DNA of 64,000 nucleotides, from positions 930,001 through 994,000 of the forward strand of contig CBDDJJ010000001.1 of NCBI GenBank assembly GCA_965229625.1. Reading direction: 5' to 3'. Origin of the DNA: JANQIO01 sp965229625 (lineage in GTDB: Bacteria; Pseudomonadota; Gammaproteobacteria; Pseudomonadales; Halieaceae). The notes beneath the pieces were generated by a model that was not told the DNA's origin, did not search any database, and saw only the letters and a list, made by a program, of their open reading frames with translations. Positions 61,083-64,000 of this stretch are shown here, in pieces (within the stretch, counting starts at the first letter, position 1; the number at the start of each line of letters is the position of its first letter). A program made the position numbers and the translations under genes.

Positions 61083-63434
61083 TTACGTTGTGTTCAAGCT
61101 TTTGAGCGAGAGCGTACGACCTGCAGCGCCCAGTATCGGAAGCTCGCGGATTCGCACCCCGACCGCATCGAAGATGGCGTTCGCGAGTGCCGGCGCGGCA
61201 CCCGGTGTTCCCGGTTCGCCGATCCCCGCGGGTGGCGCGTCGGATTCGATGATGTTGACTTCACACGCCAACGGCGCCTCGTTCATTCGCATTAGACGCC
61301 AGGTTGGGAAGTTCGACTGGTCGATCACGCCATTTGTCGCGGTTATTTCGCCAAACAAGGCGTTGGATAATCCATACAGCGTGCCGCCTTCAAGCTGTGC
61401 ACGAGCATGTCGTGGATTGACCACGGTGCCGGCATCGGCTGCGACCCAAACATTGGGGATCGACAGGGAGCCGTCATCGGCGACGGCCACTTCGACCACG
61501 GTGCCAATGTACGACAGGAATGATCGATGCGCGGCGATACCCAGGCCGTGCCCTTTCGGAAGCTTACGCCCCCATTTCGCCATATCGGCAACAATACGTG
61601 TGACGTTCGCCAGCCTGCCGGTATCAATGGGGTACTCCTCCAGTGAGGCTTCGGCATTCGTGTAGTCAACCGCACCTTCTTTGGTCGGGTCGACATACCG
61701 TGGCGGGCCGATCAGCTCGAGCAGATAGTCCTTCGGGTCACGGCCCGCAGCATGCGCGAGTTCTGCGACGAAGCTCTGCACGCCGAACGCATGGTAGATA
61801 TGAGCGACCGAACGCAGCCACCCAATCCGTACATGGGCGGGAGCAACGCCCGTTTCCAATCGCAGGTTCTCTATATCGAACGGCGTGTCCGTTGCGCCGA
61901 GGCTGAGTTCTAGCGCCGAGGCTTCGTTCGCTGCCGGATTGAAGATCGAGGGGATCGGAGGAAACACGGTTCTGTGCAGAAATGTGTTACACCGTCCATT
62001 GTCGTCCAGCGCAGCTTCAAAGCGCTGGTAGCTGACGGAATGATAATAGCCGTGCTTGATGTCATCCTCGCGCGTCCAGGTAACCTTCACGGGCTTCCCA
62101 ACCTTGCGTGTGACTATTGCCGCCTCCACCACGAAATCGCACTTGGACTTACGTCCGAATGCGCCGCCCAACCAGGTCGCGTGTACCGTCACATTCTCGG
62201 GCTCCAACCCGAGCAGGCTGACTAGTGTGTTACGAGTGGTTTGCGCGTCCTGCACCGGGGCCCAGCACGTGAGCCGGTCGCCATCCCACTCGGCTGTTGC
62301 GGTGGGTGGCTCCATGGGCGACTGCGCCAGGTGCGGTACGTAATACTCTGCCGACAGCGTTTTGTCTGCAATCTCGAGGGCTTTGATCGCATCGCCCCGA
62401 TTGCGCCTGACATTGCCCGGTGCGCGAGAAGTAGTTTGCAGGGCCTTGCGGTATTCACTGGATGTGTAACCGGCATTGGGACCGTCCTGCCACTCGATCT
62501 CCAGCGCATTGCGGCCCTGGATAGCCGCCCAGGTGTCGGTTGCGACGACCGCGACGCCGCCAAGTGGCTTGAACATGGCGGGCGCCGTAGCATCCGGAAG
62601 CCTCACGGTTTGCAGCACGCCCGGTACAGCGTTTGCTCGCTTGTCATTCACCGCGCCCGTGGTACCGAAAACCTGCGGCGGCCGAGCTATGACTGCGTAC
62701 ACCATGCCGGGGCGATCGACGTCGATACCAAAGGTGCCTTGACCGCGCACAATCCTTGGAACGGTGAGTGAGGGCACCGGCTTGCCGATATAGCGCCAGT
62801 CCTTTCGCGGTTTCAGGCTGACCTCCGCTTCCGATGGAAGCGAGAGCGCGCCCGCCGCCGCGGCAAGATCGCCATAACTCAGTCTTTGATTGCCGCGTAC
62901 CACATAGCCGAGCTCTGCGCGACACTCGGCCACATGGACATCCCACTGTGCGGCGGCGGCCCGGCACAACATAGATCGCATGGCAGCACCGGCAACACGA
63001 AGTCGATGAAAGTTGAAACGAACCGAACGTGAACCGTCCGTATTCTGATCGCCGTAACGGGAATCACCAGTCGCCTGCACAATCTCCACCGTGTCCCAGT
63101 CGGCTTCCAACTCGTCTGCAATAATCTGTGCCATCGAAGTCCACACCTGTTGGCCCATTTCGGCACGGTGGCAGGTGATCTTGACGGTGCCATTCTGTTC
63201 GATCGTGACCCATAGAGACGGCGTAGCGTCACCACCCCGCACATCGGTCAACGTATCGATGGATTCATCGTCCCGTGCTGACACGTGCGAACCGAGCGCT
63301 ATGCCGACGGTGAATGCCCCGGTACCGACAAGGAAACGTCGCCGACTGATGTTGGCGATCGATTCGGCCGTGGAAATGGGACAAGCCTTTGGTCGTTCGC
63401 GGCCGTCCATTGCGTCATAGAGTTCCAGAAACAT
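61083..63434 (-). CDS. Isoquinoline 1-oxidoreductase-type large subunit (molybdopterin-binding)
   Basis: 783-residue molybdenum-cofactor subunit of an aldehyde/isoquinoline oxidoreductase family enzyme. A Tat-like stretch SRRRFLVGTGAFTVGIALGS near residues 31-50 suggests export of the folded complex, as in other IorB proteins. Recognisable blocks are AEMGQQVWTSMAQIIADEL, LVRVTWTREDDI-like VTWTREDDIKHGYYH and the late GIGEPGTPGAAPALANAI (with the Glu of the active site). Substrate unknown: N-heterocycles or aldehydes are possible. I start it at the ATG at 63434 with AAGGAA upstream. Divalent upkeep genes such as xdhC are not in the window. Confidence 0.93.
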   Translation of the reverse strand: MFLELYDAMDGRERPKACPISTAESIANISRRRFLVGTGAFTVGIALGSHVSARDDESIDTLTDVRGGDATPSLWVTIEQNGTVKITCHRAEMGQQVWTSMAQIIADELEADWDTVEIVQATGDSRYGDQNTDGSRSVRFNFHRLRVAGAAMRSMLCRAAAAQWDVHVAECRAELGYVVRGNQRLSYGDLAAAAGALSLPSEAEVSLKPRKDWRYIGKPVPSLTVPRIVRGQGTFGIDVDRPGMVYAVIARPPQVFGTTGAVNDKRANAVPGVLQTVRLPDATAPAMFKPLGGVAVVATDTWAAIQGRNALEIEWQDGPNAGYTSSEYRKALQTTSRAPGNVRRNRGDAIKALEIADKTLSAEYYVPHLAQSPMEPPTATAEWDGDRLTCWAPVQDAQTTRNTLVSLLGLEPENVTVHATWLGGAFGRKSKCDFVVEAAIVTRKVGKPVKVTWTREDDIKHGYYHSVSYQRFEAALDDNGRCNTFLHRTVFPPIPSIFNPAANEASALELSLGATDTPFDIENLRLETGVAPAHVRIGWLRSVAHIYHAFGVQSFVAELAHAAGRDPKDYLLELIGPPRYVDPTKEGAVDYTNAEASLEEYPIDTGRLANVTRIVADMAKWGRKLPKGHGLGIAAHRSFLSYIGTVVEVAVADDGSLSIPNVWVAADAGTVVNPRHARAQLEGGTLYGLSNALFGEITATNGVIDQSNFPTWRLMRMNEAPLACEVNIIESDAPPAGIGEPGTPGAAPALANAIFDAVGVRIRELPILGAAGRTLSLKSLNTT

Positions 63435-63564
63435 GTTGTGTTCCTTACCGGTTCTTGGTCGGGTCGTTAGCCGTCTACCAACCACCCAAATCCGTTGATG
63501 TTAATGTCCAAACGTCGCCAATACGCTGCCCCATACTACATTCCGCTATCGTCCGTACTATTTG

Positions 63565-64000
63565 CTACGAGCGTTCACCAGATGATCGATTCAAATCGGC
63601 ACTGGGCGGCACGCTGAATTTTCGCGAGTACTCGCGACTAAACTGCGTGGGGCTTTCGTAACCCACCGCATAAGCCGCTTGCGCAACCGAGTGCTCACCC
63701 CGGGTGAGTAGAACGCGGGCGTTCAATAGCCGAAGGTCCTTTTGGTACTGAAGCGGCGTCATTCCGGTGATTGCCTTGAAATGATGGTGGAATGACGACG
63801 CGCTCATGCCCGCGGCTTTGGCGAGCTTCGTCACGCTGAGGCGTTGTGCCAGGTTCTGTTTTATCAAGTTGGTAATTCGGTCGATGCGATCCGCGTAGCT
63901 GCCCCGTTCGAGCAACTGCCGCAGCATCGCGCCATGGCGTGCCAAGAGGAGTCGAAAATGGATCTCGCGGAGCAACATCGGCAGCATGACCTTGGCCTGC
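63565..64000 (-). CDS. AraC-family transcriptional regulator, 5' part outside window
   Basis: The C-terminal 145 residues of an AraC regulator; the frame continues past base 64000. The N-terminal MLLREIHFRLL segment is the end of the effector domain (as in GntR/ARA_N-type AraC). The two HTH motifs are LSVTKLAKAAGMSASSFHHHFKAITGMTPLQYQK and VAQAAYAVGYESPTQFSREYSRKF. It lies 130 nt upstream of the molybdoenzyme genes on the same strand and likely regulates them, as AraC proteins commonly do beside iorBA. Its own stop is at 63565. Confidence 0.9.
   Translation of the reverse strand, partial: QAKVMLPMLLREIHFRLLLARHGAMLRQLLERGSYADRIDRITNLIKQNLAQRLSVTKLAKAAGMSASSFHHHFKAITGMTPLQYQKDLRLLNARVLLTRGEHSVAQAAYAVGYESPTQFSREYSRKFSVPPSADLNRSSGERS

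Overview
The window looks like chromosomal DNA of a GC-rich (roughly 60-65 percent by eye) marine-type gammaproteobacterium. A Halieaceae/Spongiibacteraceae-like lineage is my best guess from the gene mix: several wax ester synthase/diacylglycerol acyltransferases (WS/DGAT), an acyclic-terpene-type acyl-CoA carboxylase cluster, ATP-dependent PEP carboxykinase, a tdh-kbl threonine operon, many SDR, NTF2-like, P450 and acyl-CoA genes. No phage or transposase gene, rRNA or CRISPR array is visible. Genes are tightly packed, often with 4-base start/stop overlaps.

Layout. 1-8.2 kb (minus): tdh, kbl, a FrnE-type DsbA protein, then a glycerolipid unit of HAD-PlsC fusion with a histone-like Lys/Ala tail, PlsB and a WS/DGAT cut by the window edge. 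A divergent XRE-cupin regulator shares an operator-like motif with tdh. 8.9-15.2 kb: GDSL lipoprotein esterase, MarR regulator with an 18-bp palindrome upstream, alpha/beta hydrolase, two divergent SDRs, GFA, VOC and small membrane proteins. 15.3-23.6 kb: an Atu-like operon (AtuA-C-E-F-D order) with a divergent TetR regulator, probably for isoprenoid or branched acyl-CoA catabolism. 23.6-34 kb: DUF924-like, GST, crotonase, NhaR-type LysR, purK-purE, YHS lipoprotein, an SDR/NTF2/PhyH operon, a host-attachment-family protein and a second-type FtsH.

34-41.7 kb: pckA (an almost perfect Anr/FNR box lies midway between it and ftsH), a secreted Asp-box sialidase-like protein, and tRNA-Arg(CCT) followed by two decayed copies of its 3' end that bracket a creatininase-family gene: an integration scar. 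Then come a two-helix membrane protein, a cytochrome P450 and two NTF2-like proteins. 41.8-51.3 kb: AsmA, MscS, and a second storage-lipid locus in which a hemerythrin-lipase fusion is divergent from a WS/DGAT, acyl-CoA synthetase, WS/DGAT operon, with a perfect inverted repeat between them.

51.4-64 kb: class C beta-lactamase-like lipoprotein, two small cupins, a Tat-exported spermidine-dehydrogenase-like flavoprotein, a signal-peptide-bearing SAM hydroxide adenosyltransferase, a membrane-anchored Rossmann protein, a prolyl-4-hydroxylase-like dioxygenase, an ornithine cyclodeaminase family protein, an esterase pseudogene, and an isoquinoline 1-oxidoreductase-type molybdoenzyme (large subunit first) with an upstream AraC regulator that runs off the window.

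The main theme is neutral-lipid synthesis and turnover (three WS/DGATs, PlsB, PlsC, acyl-CoA synthetase, hemerythrin-lipase) beside branched/terpenoid acyl-CoA degradation. All functions are inferred from recognised motifs and family resemblance; no database search was run.
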